DNA of 20,060 nucleotides from NCBI GenBank assembly GCA_022579005.1, contig MU401873.1:1-20060 (forward strand), in the 5' to 3' direction. The position numbers were made by a program, and so were the translations under genes. This stretch comes from Poronia punctata. Its lineage: Eukaryota; Ascomycota; Sordariomycetes; Xylariales; Xylariaceae. Each line of letters begins with the position of its first letter. Within the stretch, counting starts at the first letter, position 1. The notes beneath the pieces are model-generated. The model did no database searches and was not told where the DNA came from. It worked only from the letters and a program-made list of their open reading frames with translations. Below, one piece after another: positions 10,274 to 20,060 of the stretch.

Positions 10274-10661
10274 ACAAGCTATAGTGCTATTATTATACTA
10301 TAGTGCTAATTTGTTAATAAGCTATAAAGCTGTCCTCTATTTACTTAATAAGCTATAAAGCTATTTAATAACTTTTTAATAAGCTATAGCGCTATTATAT
10401 TTTAAATTTAATAAGCTATATAGCTATTATTTTACTTTAAACAAGCTATATAGCTATTAACCTATTTTAAACAAGCTATATAGCTATTGCCCTTTTCTTA
10501 TTAACAAGCTATAGTACTATTATATTATTAGTTTAATAAGCTATATAGCTATTATTTTATTTTATTAGTAAGCTATATAACTATTATTTTATTTTATTAA
10601 CAAGCTATATAGCTATTATTTAAATTAGCTATAAAGCTATTTATAAGTTATAAAACTAATA
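10274..10661. repeat. Tandem array of AGCTATATAGCT-type palindromes
   Basis: About 14 units of a roughly 16-20 base palindromic core, AAGCTATATAGCTATT, are separated by A/T spacers, with units starting about every 19-36 bases. Units begin near 10,274, 10,298, 10,317, 10,347, 10,378, 10,411, 10,441, 10,471, 10,504, 10,535, 10,567, 10,600, 10,624 and 10,643 (the last degenerate). The right half of the core varies: TAGCT, AAGCT, GCGCT, GTGCT and GTACT. The last three form a C-to-T / G-to-A series. All units share orientation. Confidence 0.8.
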
Positions 10662-13599
10662 TAATTACTTTAATTAACAAAAAGCCTTACTATATAAGCA
10701 AAAAAATTAAAATTTACATACTTTAACAGCTTTTTATTAAAAGCAATAAAAAATATTATAAAGCAACTACTTTTTAACCTAAGCTTTAAGTATTTAAATT
10801 TTTTATATTTAAAAAATAAGCTAATTATATTATCTTTATTAACTTAACTTATATAAGTTAAAATATTAAACAAAAAAATAAACAAAAATAAAATTATATA
10901 AAAATTAAAAAAAAAACCTTATTTTAACCTAGCAAATTATAGTTAATTTACTAGCAATATGTTTATAGCTAAATAAATTTAATAAATTAAATAAAAATTT
11001 TAAAAAGCTAAAGCTGCTATAGTATATTTAAATATAATTAAAGCAATAAATATGCTTTATAAAAGTAGTGCTGCTACTTTTTTAAATAATTAAACTAAGC
11101 TTTAAAATTTTAAAAACAAGGCATTAAAGCAAAAAGCAAATTTATTTAACTTTATATTATTTAAATAAGCTTTTAAAAAAAAGTATTTAGCAATAGTTAA
11201 AAATAAAAAAACTATTTAGCTTGTAAATAAGCTTAAAAAATTATTTTTAAAAAAAAACAAAGCTTTTATACTTTATTATAATAAGACTTTAGCTTTATTA
11301 AAAAAAATAAAAAGTAAAAATGTCTTTAATATTGCTATATTTTATTAAATAAATGCTAACCTTTTAACTATATTAAAAACTTTTATTTTAAAATTTATAA
11401 TAAAAATATTTATTAATAGTTTTTAAAATAAAAATCTATAAATAAAAGCTATTAATAAAAAAGCTTAAAACTATTATTTTTTATAAAAAGCGTTTAATAT
11501 AATAAAAGTTATATTTTAAGTTTTAAAAACAAAGTATTAGTTATAAGCTTAAAAAGCTAAAAATATAAAAATTAAACTTATAAAAAAAATAATTTTAGCT
11601 AATACTAATATAAATATAAAAAAAGCTATTTAAAAAGCTTACTTATTATTAAAAATGTTTACTTTATTAAGTACTAGTATATTAATTAAAAAGCTTTAAA
11701 TATTATAAAGATTTTAGCTAAATATAAGCTTTTAAACTAAAAAACAATATAAAAAAAAAGCTATATTATTTAAACTTTTAAAATTTAAAAAATAGCAGTT
11801 AAATAAACTACAACTTGCTATATTTAATTTAACTAATTTACCTTTATAAAAAAGCTTAAAAAATCTACTAGTAAGCAAAAAAAAAGTGCTATTATTAATA
11901 AAAGTATGCTTTTAATATAGCAAACATAATTATATTAAACCTAAGTATATTGTTTTAAAATCTTTATATTTAAAACTATAAAAACAAGCATAGCTAAAAG
12001 CTTTAATATTTTTAAATAAAAAAATAAAAAAAGCTAAAGCTAAAAAGAATAGTTAATATTATTTTTAGCAACTATATACTATTTTTTTATTCTTTATAAT
12101 ATTAAAACTAAAAAATATAATTAAAAAAATAAAAATAGCTTTTAAGCTAATAAAATAAGCTTTTTTTATTATATTTTAAAAACTGCAAATTTAAAAGCTA
12201 TAAATTTAAAAGCTAATAAAAAAACTTTTAAAAGTTTATTTAAAAAATTTAATAAATTTAATAAAAACAATAAGCTTAAAAAGATTTAAATATAAATGTG
12301 CATTTTATAAAGTTTTTTAGCTAAAGTATTTAATAAACTTTTTAAAAAAAAAAAAAAAAAGCGTATAATTTTTATTAAAACCTTTTTAAATAAAAAAAAA
12401 AGCAAAAAGCAAGATTTTTAAAAAAAAACTACTTAATAAGCTTAAAAAATCTATAAAAAGCTAAGTAAAAAACTATTTAATTATAAAACCTTAGCTAACT
12501 AAATTAAAGTAAAAATAAATCTTATAAACTTATTTTAAGTAAGCTTAAAAGCTTTTATAGCTATAAAATATATAGCTACTTAAATTATAGCTAAAGCAAA
12601 ATAAAAAGCTAAATATATAGCTTAAATAAAAAAATTAACTTTTATAATATTAAGCTTAATATTAAGCTTTATAATTATTTATTTAGCTACTACTATATAA
12701 AAGATTATACTAATATTTTATTATTTAAAAAATAGCTAAACGCTAACTAGATTTTTTTTTATAAGCTTTGCTTAAATAAATTAAAAATTTAATATTAATA
12801 TTATATTAAAAAAAAAAGTTAAAAAGCTAGGGCTAAAACTTTTAAATTTATTAAATTTAAAATTTAAAAAACTTTTTATAAAAACTTTAAATAAAAATTT
12901 TATTAAAGTTTTTTACTACATTATTATAACTTTAAAAGTTATAAATATATAAAAAACTATATAAGCTATTATAAAAACTTTAGCTTTTAAAAATTAAAAA
13001 AATAATAAAGTTTATATTATTTTAAGTTTTTTTTAGCTATAAAATATAGTAATAATAATTAATATTTAATTAAGCACGCTAAGCATTAGCAATATAAAAT
13101 AAAAAAATCTAAAAGTTTATATTAAAAAACTTATTATAATTTAATTAATAAGTTATAAACTATTTTTTATACTAAATAAACTTCCTATTAAACTAAATCT
13201 TAAAGCAGCTTTTAAAAAAATAAAAAAAGCTTTTAATTTAAACAAGTTAGCAAATAATTTAAAAAATAATAGCTTAAACATTTTTAGTAATTTAAAAAAC
13301 TAAGCTTTTATTTATAACTATACTATTAAATTATTTTAAACTACTAAGTTATTAAATTTAAAAAAGCTATTATAAGTATTAAACTAAAATTTAATATAAA
13401 CTTGTTTATAATGCTATTTAAAATCTATTATATAGTTAACTTTTTAAAATTAGTTTATTACTTTTAAAATTAAATAATATATTATACTTTAAAGCTTAAT
13501 ACTTATAATATAAACAAGTAAGCTTATAAAATATAGTTACAAATTAGTTAATAGCAGTATAGCTAATTAAGTAGCTTATAGCTATTACCTCCTTAAAAT
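10662..13599. repeat. Unassigned AT-rich mutated DNA, right block
   Basis: About 2.9 kb of A-rich plus-strand sequence with the same near-absence of GA, GG, TC and CC. The A bias suggests a plus-strand coding element that has been mutated, but no RT, transposase or integrase motif could be read with confidence in any frame tried. It contains a 17-A run ending at 12,360. Confidence 0.5.
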
Positions 13600-14800
13600 A
13601 GTAAATACTAGGGCCTGCACCTATAAGTAGCTGCAGCCCTACTATTCTGTACGTACATAGGCCTGCACACTTAACAAGATTTTAAAGGCTTTTTCTTCTT
13701 TTTCTTTTTACTTTAGAATTTCTAGCAATAAGATCAAGTCACCTTTTAGAGCCTTGCTTCTTTATAACTTATTTGCAACAATTTTAAGGTTATTAAATCA
13801 CTTAAATTTAAAACCTAAGATTATTATATTACTAGTAGAGCTACTAAGATAACGATTATCTTAGCTACTAACTAGGATTATAGCTTAAAAAGACAAAGAA
13901 CGCGCTAAAATACGCGCAGCTATAAAGCAACAGGCTTTAGTTAAAACCTTATATATAGATAATAACTTTATTAAAACTATTTTAAAAATAAATAAGATCT
14001 TATAAACTAAATTGCGCTATTAGTTTACTTTTATTTTATAGCTATTTTAAAATATAAACATTAAAACTTTAAAATATAAAAGACCTAACGCTAAAAATGC
14101 ACTTAATACTTTAATTAATTAAGCTTATATTTTTAATTAATAAATTATATTAAACACTTTTAAAAACACTTACTATAAAGTTATAACTATATAGTATTAT
14201 TAAAAGATTTATAATTTAGTTTAAGCTTTTGCTAAGTTATATATTAAAAGATCTAATAAACTAAAATTTCCGTTTGTTTTATTAATAAAAAATAAAAAAA
14301 AGGCAATACTTAATTTTAATAGTACAATAAATGCTAAAGCGTTTAAAAACTTAGTAAACACTTACTTTAATATTATGTTTTAAAAATTTAAAATATATAT
14401 ACTAATATTGCTTACTTATTAAATATAAGCAAATAAGCTTTATATACATTTTTTTATAAGCAAAAATACTATATTAAACTTAATTTGCTAAACTTATTAC
14501 TTAAGCAAACTAAATATTTACAAAACTATAGCATTAAAAAAAAAGTATAACGCTTTTAGTAGCAAGTAAATAGCTATACTTAAAAATATAATAAAAAAGC
14601 TTTACTACTAAAACTTAAACTTAATATAAATAAAATAATTAAGCATATAATATAAAAACTACTTAACGCTTATAGCAAAATTAAATACTTTAAGTTTTAA
14701 ATAGCTAATGTAAACTAATAAATAGTAAACTTTTTAGCTTATAGCTATTTAATATTTAAAAATAATACGTTTTTAACTTTAATTATACCTTATAAGTTAG
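13600..14800 (+). other. Probable 5' end region of the right Gypsy element
   Basis: This lies between the hairpin patch and the first readable gag. By position it should include the 5' LTR/leader and start of gag. Less mutated sequence runs to about 13,920 (for example AAAGACAAAGAACGCGC near 13,890), then heavy mutation resumes. No LTR pair or primer-binding site could be demonstrated, as the 3' end of the element may be outside or unrecognisable. Confidence 0.35.
13609..13641. repeat. Hairpin in a less mutated patch
   Basis: TAGGGC pairs with GCCCTA, TGCA with TGCA and CTA with TAG, around a TAAG loop, with one bulged C and one C-C mismatch. TAGG(G)CCTGCAC occurs here (13,609-13,620) and again directly repeated at 13,658-13,668. 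The palindrome TGTACGTACA lies between at 13,648-13,657. The surrounding 13,600-13,920 keeps GG, CC, GA and TC that are missing on both sides. Confidence 0.55.
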
Positions 14801-14802
14801 CT

Positions 14803-15080
14803 AAAATTAAAATCTTTATATTTTATAATAATAAAAATAAAAATAAAATAACTTTTAAAGTATAGTTAAAATATATAAAAAACTGCTTTAAAGCTAATAA
14901 AAACTAATTTATAAACAAAAAAGCTTAACTAGCAAACATTAAAGTATACTTAAAAAAAATAGTTACTAAAAACTTATAACTTTACTTGCAAAATAATTAC
15001 TTAAACATAATAAATACTTTTACTAAACTATTTAACTACTTAAAAAGCAAGTATAAAAACATTAATTAAAAGCAAAACAT
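14803..15080 (+). pseudogene. Ty3/Gypsy Gag relic
   Basis: Frame starting at 14,803 reads K-I-K-I-F-I-F-Y-N-N and onward. This matches the start of fungal retrotransposon Gag (a P-P-x-F-D-G motif with P to L/I, D to N and G to N). Then come an L-K-x-I-K-N-x-F-K-A-N region, an A-N-I-K-V-Y-L region where the family has the leucine/A-x-x-Y-L-x-G helix, and T-F-T-K-L-F-N-Y-L. Stops are TAA/TAG where Gln or Trp is expected. It is in the same frame as the zinc knuckle and RT downstream. Gag forms the particle shell in live elements; this copy cannot be translated. Confidence 0.6.
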
Positions 15081-15558
15081 TAAAATAAAGTATTAAAAAT
15101 TAAAAATAAAAAGTCTTGCTAATTATTAAACTTTTAAAAATAGTTTTATATGCTTTGCTAGTAAACGCTAAATTTTGTATACTAAGTAAAAAAAAAAGTT
15201 TTATAACAAACTTACTACTTAACTATATAAAAAAACTACTTTATAGTACTTAAATGCTAATATAAACTTTAATACTTTTATTTAATACTATACTTAAGTA
15301 GTATATACGTTTTAATAAAAAAATAAGCATAAGCTAAATTAAAAACCTTTTAATATAAATAATAACTATACTAGCAACAATATAAACAAACTAATATAGC
15401 TTACTTAAGCAAACAATATAAAAGCAACTTAGTTAATAAACAATAGCACTTTTTTTAGCTAACGCTATAAAAACTAAACTAGTAATAATAAATATTTAAT
15501 TAAATAGTAACTTAAGTTATTTACTAAAAAAATAAAAACTTTTATTATTAAAAGTTAA

Positions 15559-15600
15559 TATTTTAACTATAAAGGTTAAAAATATACGTTTTATAATTGC
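15559..15600 (+). pseudogene. CCHC zinc-knuckle relic of Gag
   Basis: Codons in the Gag frame read Y-F-N-Y-K-G-stop-K-Y-T-F-Y-N-C. The spacing is exactly C-x2-C-x4-H-x4-C if the two TAT codons stand for TGT, the third TAT for CAT, and the final TGC is the surviving Cys. A gag zinc knuckle binds RNA in live retrotransposons. The region between this and the Gag core (15,085-15,555) is lysine/asparagine rich with no clear motif. Confidence 0.55.
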
Positions 15601-15890
15601 TTATAAAAAAAAAATAACCTTAACTACTAAGTATAAATTTAAGCTATTATAATAGCATATAAATATAAAGTTAAAAACTTATAGCTAAAAATAAAAAACA
15701 AGCTACTATTGAAAAAGTAACCTTAGGTTAAATAAACTTTTACTTAAAAAAAGTATTACTAATAACTATTAACTATAAAAAACTAAATATTATAAATAAG
15801 TATATAAAAAAAAAGCTTTTTATATTTAGTTATACTTTATTTAATAATAAATTTTTTTTATAAACTAATAACGTTTTTAGTAATATAAAA

Positions 15891-15992
15891 GCTAATATAT
15901 ACGTAGTAGTAAATATAAAATTAGCTAAATAAATAAAAATAGCTTTAAAACTTATTATTTTAATAAACTTTAACTATTATACTATAATAAAA
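15891..15992 (+). pseudogene. Possible retropepsin (aspartic protease) relic
   Basis: In the frame beginning at 15,891 a hydrophobic stretch leads to L-I-N-F-N (15,960-15,974). A Gypsy protease would have L-[IV]-D-[ST]-G here, with Asp to Asn, Ser to Phe and Gly to Asn. It sits between the zinc knuckle and RT, where the protease belongs, but in a different frame from both, so an indel is needed on each side. The 16,000-16,860 linker to RT gave nothing certain. Confidence 0.35.
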
Positions 15993-16860
15993 TTTAATAG
16001 CAAAATTAGTTAAAAAATATGTAAAATTATACTAGTTATAATATATATAAAAAAATAAACCTTTAAAGCTGTTTTGCTTATTATATTAAAAATATAATAT
16101 GCTATAATACTAAGAAAATTATAGTTTAAATAATATAAAATACTACTAAATTATTAGTAGCATAAGCTTATATTTTTTAAAAATTTACTATTTAGCATAA
16201 GTTGTTATTTAAACAATAACCTTTTTTAGCAAACAATTAAACTAACTTTAAAACTTATAATATATTAAAGCTAAAACTTAATTAAAACAAATATTTAAAA
16301 AATAAAAAAGTTAATAGCAATTAACTTAAATAAACTTAATAATTAGCTATAGCTAGTAAAAAAATTAAAAAAAAACTAAATTAAAAAATAAAACATTTTA
16401 AATAACTAATTATTAAATGCTTAAAAACTATATTATATATAAAAAAATAGCATTGCTTAGTATAAAAAATAATTGCAAACTAAAATATGCTTTTTAATAG
16501 CATTTTTTTTTTAAAAATAGTATATATTAGTTAAGCTAAAAATAAAGTTAAAATTACTAGCATAAAAAAAATTAACTTTATTATTAATAAAAAAAAACTA
16601 AAAAAATTTTTAACAAAAAAAGCAAAAAGCTAAAAAAACAAGCTTTTAAAGTAATTTTGCTAAAATATTACTTTTTATTATGCACTTTTAATAAAGTTAA
16701 CTTAAATAAACTTTTTTTATGCTGTTTAAAAGTAAACTACTTAATAAAATTTATAAATAAAAAATTAGCTAATAATTTAAAATATAGTTTATTATATAAA
16801 ATATTACTAAATAAATTAAAAATAATATAAAAATACTTTATAAATTAACTTTAAAAAGGA

Positions 16861-17540
16861 TTTATAAAGCTAAGTAATACTTTATAAGCCTTGCTTATTT
16901 TATTTATTTAAAAGCTTTATAAAAGGTTACGTTTTTATATAAACTATAAAAAATTAAACAGTTTAATAAAAAAAAATTATTACTTGCTACTACTAATAAA
17001 AAAGACTTTTTTAAAGATTTTTTATATAAAAGTCTTTATAAAAATTAATATATAATAAGTATTTTATTATATTTATATAGCTATAAAAACTAAAAACCTT
17101 ATAATTTTTTATATTAAATATAAAGCTTATAAGTATAAAGTGCTACTTTTTAGCTTTATAAATAAACTTTTAACGTTTTAAAAATATATTAATAATATGC
17201 TATTTAACTACTTAAACTACTTTTATTATATATATATTAATAATATATTAATATACTTTAATACTATTAAAAAATATAAAAAATACGTAAAAAAAGTATT
17301 ATAGCAATTAAAAAAAGCAAAACTCTAAGCAAACCTAAAAAAATTAAAATTTTATATTATTTAAACAAATTTTTTTAAATATATTATAAGTTTAAAAAAA
17401 GTTAGTATAAACCTTATAAAAATTAAAATAATTTATAAGTAAGCTACCTTTATAATAATAAAAAAAGTTTAATTTTTTTTAAAATTTTATAACTTTTATA
17501 AAAGATTTATTTAAAATTATAGTAAAAAAGCAAAACTGCT
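16861..17540 (+). pseudogene. Ty3/Gypsy reverse transcriptase relic (right element)
   Basis: Frame 16,861 reads through without indels as a Gypsy RT with only substitution damage. Landmarks: L-R-F-Y-I-N-Y-K-K-L-N at about 16,927-16,959 (family LRFCVDYRxLN); Y-x-L-x-L-I at about 16,978-16,998 (YPLPLI); F-I-K-I-N-I at about 17,035-17,052 (FTKIDI); N-K-L-L-T-F-stop at 17,161-17,181 (NAPATFQ); Y-I-N-N-I-L-I-Y at 17,233-17,256 (YIDDILIY, both catalytic Asp now Asn); A-N-L-K-K-L-K-F at about 17,329-17,352; and F-Y-K-R-F-I-stop-N-Y near 17,500-17,520 (the YRRFI block). Every internal stop fits CAA/CAG to TAA/TAG, CGA to TAA or TGG to TAA. Family assignment is strong. The wording differs from the left element, so it is a different lineage. 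Confidence 0.88.
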
Positions 17541-17559
17541 AATAGCTTTAATATATTAT

Positions 17560-18035
17560 AATATAATATTTTTTTAAAGCAAAAAGTATAAAAAAGCATT
17601 TTAAAGCTTAAAAAAAACCTTAACATTAGTACTGCTTTTATAATACTATAATTATAACTTGCTAATAAAAGTAAAAATAAACACTTTAAATAAAGTAGTA
17701 GCTAGCGTACTATTTTAATTACAACTTAATAATAAAACTTAGTACTTTATAGCCTTTTTTTTTAAAACTATAAAAAGCGCAAAGCTTAATTATAATATTT
17801 ATAATAAAAAAATGCTAGCAGTAGTACTAGCATTAAAAAAATAAAAAGCAAAATTAATTAAATATTAATAAAAAAAGCTATTTATAATAATTATAAACTA
17901 TAAAGCTTTAAAATATTTTAGTACTAAGCAACGTTTTAATTTATAATAAATAAAATAATTTACGCTACTTATAAAGTATAATTTTATAATTACTTATAAG
18001 CTTAGCAAAAAGAATGTTATTATAAATGCTTTATT
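17560..18035 (+). pseudogene. Ty3/Gypsy RNase H relic (right element)
   Basis: Same frame as RT. The V-K-I-N-T-L stretch at 17,671-17,688 corresponds to the E-T-D-A-S active-site start (Asp to Asn). A-S-V-L-F-stop-L follows at about 17,701-17,721 (the AGVLSQ block). A-K-L-N-Y-x-I-Y-N-K-K-M-L-A follows at about 17,779-17,820 (AExNYxIHDKELLA, with E to K and H to Y). N-Y-K-A-L-K-Y-F-S-T-K-Q-R-F-N lies at 17,896-17,940 (the TDHKALEYF block, exceptionally well kept). N-V-I-I-N-A-L-L ends it near 18,036 (NVIADALSR). An 18-A run at 18,062-18,079 follows, and the integrase beyond is in another frame, so a slippage indel probably occurred about there. Confidence 0.85.
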
Positions 18036-18361
18036 ATAAAAGTAAAAAAACATAGTTTTATAAAAAAAAAAAAAAAAAAGCAACGCTATATAACTTTTTT
18101 TAAGCTTATAGTATTTAAGTTTACTAGTTTATAAATATAAGACCTGCTTATTAAAATATTAATATTTAAACTTTAAAAAGTAATAAAAAACTTTATAAGT
18201 TTTTAGTTAATTAATAAAATACTAAACAAAAATAAAAATAACTTAAAAATGTAAATATATTAGCAAAAAGTGCAAATAATAGTAAAAAAAACAAAAAACT
18301 TATAAATATTATAAAATAAGTTAACAACGTATAAAAAATAACTAGTAGTTTTAAACCTATT

Positions 18362-18900
18362 ATATTTATATATAAAGTTAATTATAAAAGCATATAAATA
18401 AATGCTTATAGTATACCTTAAAAAAAAAAAACTTGCTACTTAGTAGCTAAGTATTATTAGTAGCTAAAATTAAAAAAAAATTATAATAAGTATATAGCTA
18501 ATTGTTTATAATGCTAACTAGCAAAAGTTTTAAAAAACAAAATACTAAGCAAGTTAATACTATTACTAGTACTAAACTATATATAACGTTACTTAGTAAT
18601 TAATTTTAAATAAATGCTAAAAAATAAATATAATTATAATAATATAATAGTAATAGTAAATAAATTAAGCAAAAAAGTATAAACTATTTTATATACTACT
18701 AAAGTTATTGCTTAATAAGTAGCTTAAATATATTATAAAAAACCTTTTAAAGTTTTTAAACTTTTAATTATAATTATGTTTAATAAAAAACTTTAATTTA
18801 TTTTAGCTTTTATAAATAAACTAGTAAAAATATTAAAAATTACTTAAACTTTAGCTTTTATAAATTATTATAAAATAATAAAATAAGTAAAAATAATAAA
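18362..18900 (+). pseudogene. Ty3/Gypsy integrase relic
   Basis: Frame starting at 18,362 reads the integrase N-terminal zinc domain and catalytic core. Y-Y-stop-stop-L lies at 18,452-18,466 (family YYW[WP]P, Trp TGG to TAG). K-Y-I-A-N-C-L-stop-C lies at 18,488-18,514, with the two zinc Cys at 18,503 and 18,512 intact. Q-x-Y-L-V-I-N-F has the first catalytic Asp as AAT at 18,602-18,604. I-I-V-I-V-N-K-L-S-K follows (the VVDRLSK block). F-N-K-K-L-stop-F-I is the SDRGPQF block, with the second Asp as AAT at 18,782-18,784. The third acidic residue was not placed securely; a degraded D-G-x-S-E-like stretch near 18,874-18,891 is one frame off. RT, RNase H, integrase order is diagnostic for Ty3/Gypsy over Ty1/Copia. 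Confidence 0.8.
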
Positions 18901-20060
18901 TAAATATTTAAACTAATAATTATAACTATATATAAACTATTACTAAAATAATTAGTTAAAATATATATTAGCTATAAACTATATATAAGCTACTATATTA
19001 TATAAATTAACTAAGCTTTTTTTTTATAAAGTAAAAATAAGCTTTTTTATGCTTTTTTATTTTAACTAAAAAAACAAAACTATTAAAAAAAATTAAATAC
19101 TTTATATTTTAAAAAACAGCAATTATATAAAAATATATAAAAACACGCTTAAAAAATCTAAAATTATATTAATACTATAAAAGCAAACTTTTAATAAATA
19201 TAAAAATATATAACAAAGCAAGCAAATAAAAGTTAAAAAAACCTTAACTTTAATATAAAAAACTTTATATTTATTTTAAAAAAGCGCTAATTTTAGCTTA
19301 CTAACTAACTATTTAATAAGTTAAACTACTTTATAACCTAGTAAAAGTTTTAAATATTAACTTATAATAAAAATATTTATACTTTTAAAATACTTTTATT
19401 ATAAAAAGTAACTAATAAGTTTTATGCTAACTATTTATAAAAGTATTTTAATAATTTTTTACTAAAATAAAAATTTAAAAATTTTAAAAGCTTATAAGTA
19501 AAACTAGTAAGCAAAAAAAAATTTATAATTAAAAAAATATATATATTAAAACTATACTATAATAAGCTATAATATAAAGTATACTAAAAAAAATAAAATA
19601 TAAATAATAAATAGTATATAATAAAAAATTTTAAAAATAGCACAAAGCTATTAAAAAAGTTTTATAAAGCATACTTAAAAGTTGCTAAACTACCTAAATA
19701 GCTTAAAAAGTAGCTATTACAACATAATTAGTATATATGCTAGTTACGCTTTACGTTATAAAGTAGCTACAAGACTAAAAGGAGATAGCTTGATTTTTAT
19801 TTTTATATATATAGCCCTTATTTTTGCGTTACTTTTTAAACCTAGATATTTAGCTATTTATTATATATACAATATACTAAGTTATACTTTTTAAAATATC
19901 TTTATAAAGCTATAATTAATGCAAAGCCTTTAAAACCTAGTTAATATGTTTACTTTAGCTAAACCTTTTTTAGTATAAAGTTAAAATAATTTTTAAAAAT
20001 TTTTAATTTTTATTATAATAGTAATTTTGCTTAGATATAAAACTTATAAGAGTTTTTTTT
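18900..20060. other. Right end of window, no supported gene
   Basis: A-rich mutated sequence, probably the integrase C-terminal part and 3' region of the Gypsy element. A less mutated patch at about 19,760-19,850 includes a purine run AAAAGGAGATAG (19,777-19,788), which could be a polypurine tract before a 3' LTR. The 70-codon open frame at 19,682-19,894 is rich in Tyr, Ile, Leu and Phe, as expected from AT-rich noise, and is not called as a gene. Confidence 0.4.

Larger units (their letters stand above)
13600..19900 (+). mobile_element. Mutated Ty3/Gypsy LTR retrotransposon, approximate extent
   Basis: Gag, CCHC knuckle, possible protease, RT, RNase H and integrase relics lie in the family's order on plus between about 14.8 and 18.9 kb. 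The outer limits are guesses from two less mutated patches: 13,600-13,920 on the upstream side and about 19,760-19,850 on the downstream side. No LTR direct repeats were identified. The element is dead: catalytic aspartates in RT, RNase H and integrase are all changed to Asn and stops are frequent. Confidence 0.65.

Noticed and set aside
10274..10661. Repeat array as a CRISPR array
   Set aside because: Units are short palindromes with A/T spacers of irregular length in a eukaryotic repeat block; there are no cas genes and the genome context is fungal.
19381..19480. Chromodomain at the C-terminus of the Gypsy integrase
   Set aside because: Attempted in several frames; the expected Trp positions do not fall on TAA/TAG/TGA codons, so the match was not convincing.
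19682..19894. 70-codon plus-strand ORF near the right end
   Set aside because: Composition is Tyr/Ile/Leu/Phe-rich as expected from A/T noise, with no family motif. At most it is the tail of the mutated retrotransposon polyprotein.

Overview
The window looks like a filamentous ascomycete (Pezizomycotina-type) chromosome with a two-compartment genome. Two extremely AT-rich blocks (about 1-5,340 and 10,040-20,060) flank a 4.7 kb island of ordinary base composition. The island carries one intact septin gene with a 60-nt intron of fungal type. The AT-rich blocks are full of TpA and have no useful ORFs. They read as heavily C-to-T / G-to-A mutated transposon remains, i.e. the product of repeat-induced point mutation (RIP) or a similar process.

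Left block: the minus strand at about 380-1,060 still reads, in one unbroken frame, as the reverse transcriptase and RNase H of a Ty3/Gypsy retrotransposon, with its integrase side running off the left edge. The rest of the block to about 5,140 could not be assigned. A less mutated strip (5,140-5,340) leads into the island.

Island (5,345-10,020): a septin of 519 residues on the minus strand (exons 7,845-7,382 and 7,321-6,226), most like the AspE-type (Group 5) septins of filamentous fungi. No second gene could be supported in the 0.9 kb below it or the 2.2 kb above it. The 9-mer GGGGCTGTC occurs in the same orientation at both edges of the island.

Right block: a short-period repeat array built on the palindrome AGCTATATAGCT (10,274-10,661), then about 2.9 kb of unassigned mutated DNA. 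Next comes a less mutated patch with a hairpin (13,600-13,920), then a second, different Ty3/Gypsy relic on the plus strand. In that relic Gag, a CCHC-like knuckle, a possible protease, RT, RNase H and integrase follow in the family's normal order from about 14.8 to 18.9 kb. The two retrotransposons point away from the island.

The most interesting signal is the mutation pattern. Surviving cytosines in the AT-rich blocks are almost always preceded by A or G, so TC, CC and their complements GA and GG are nearly absent, while GC, AC and GT persist. Catalytic Asp codons have become Asn, Gln and Trp codons have become stops, and reading frames are otherwise preserved over long distances.
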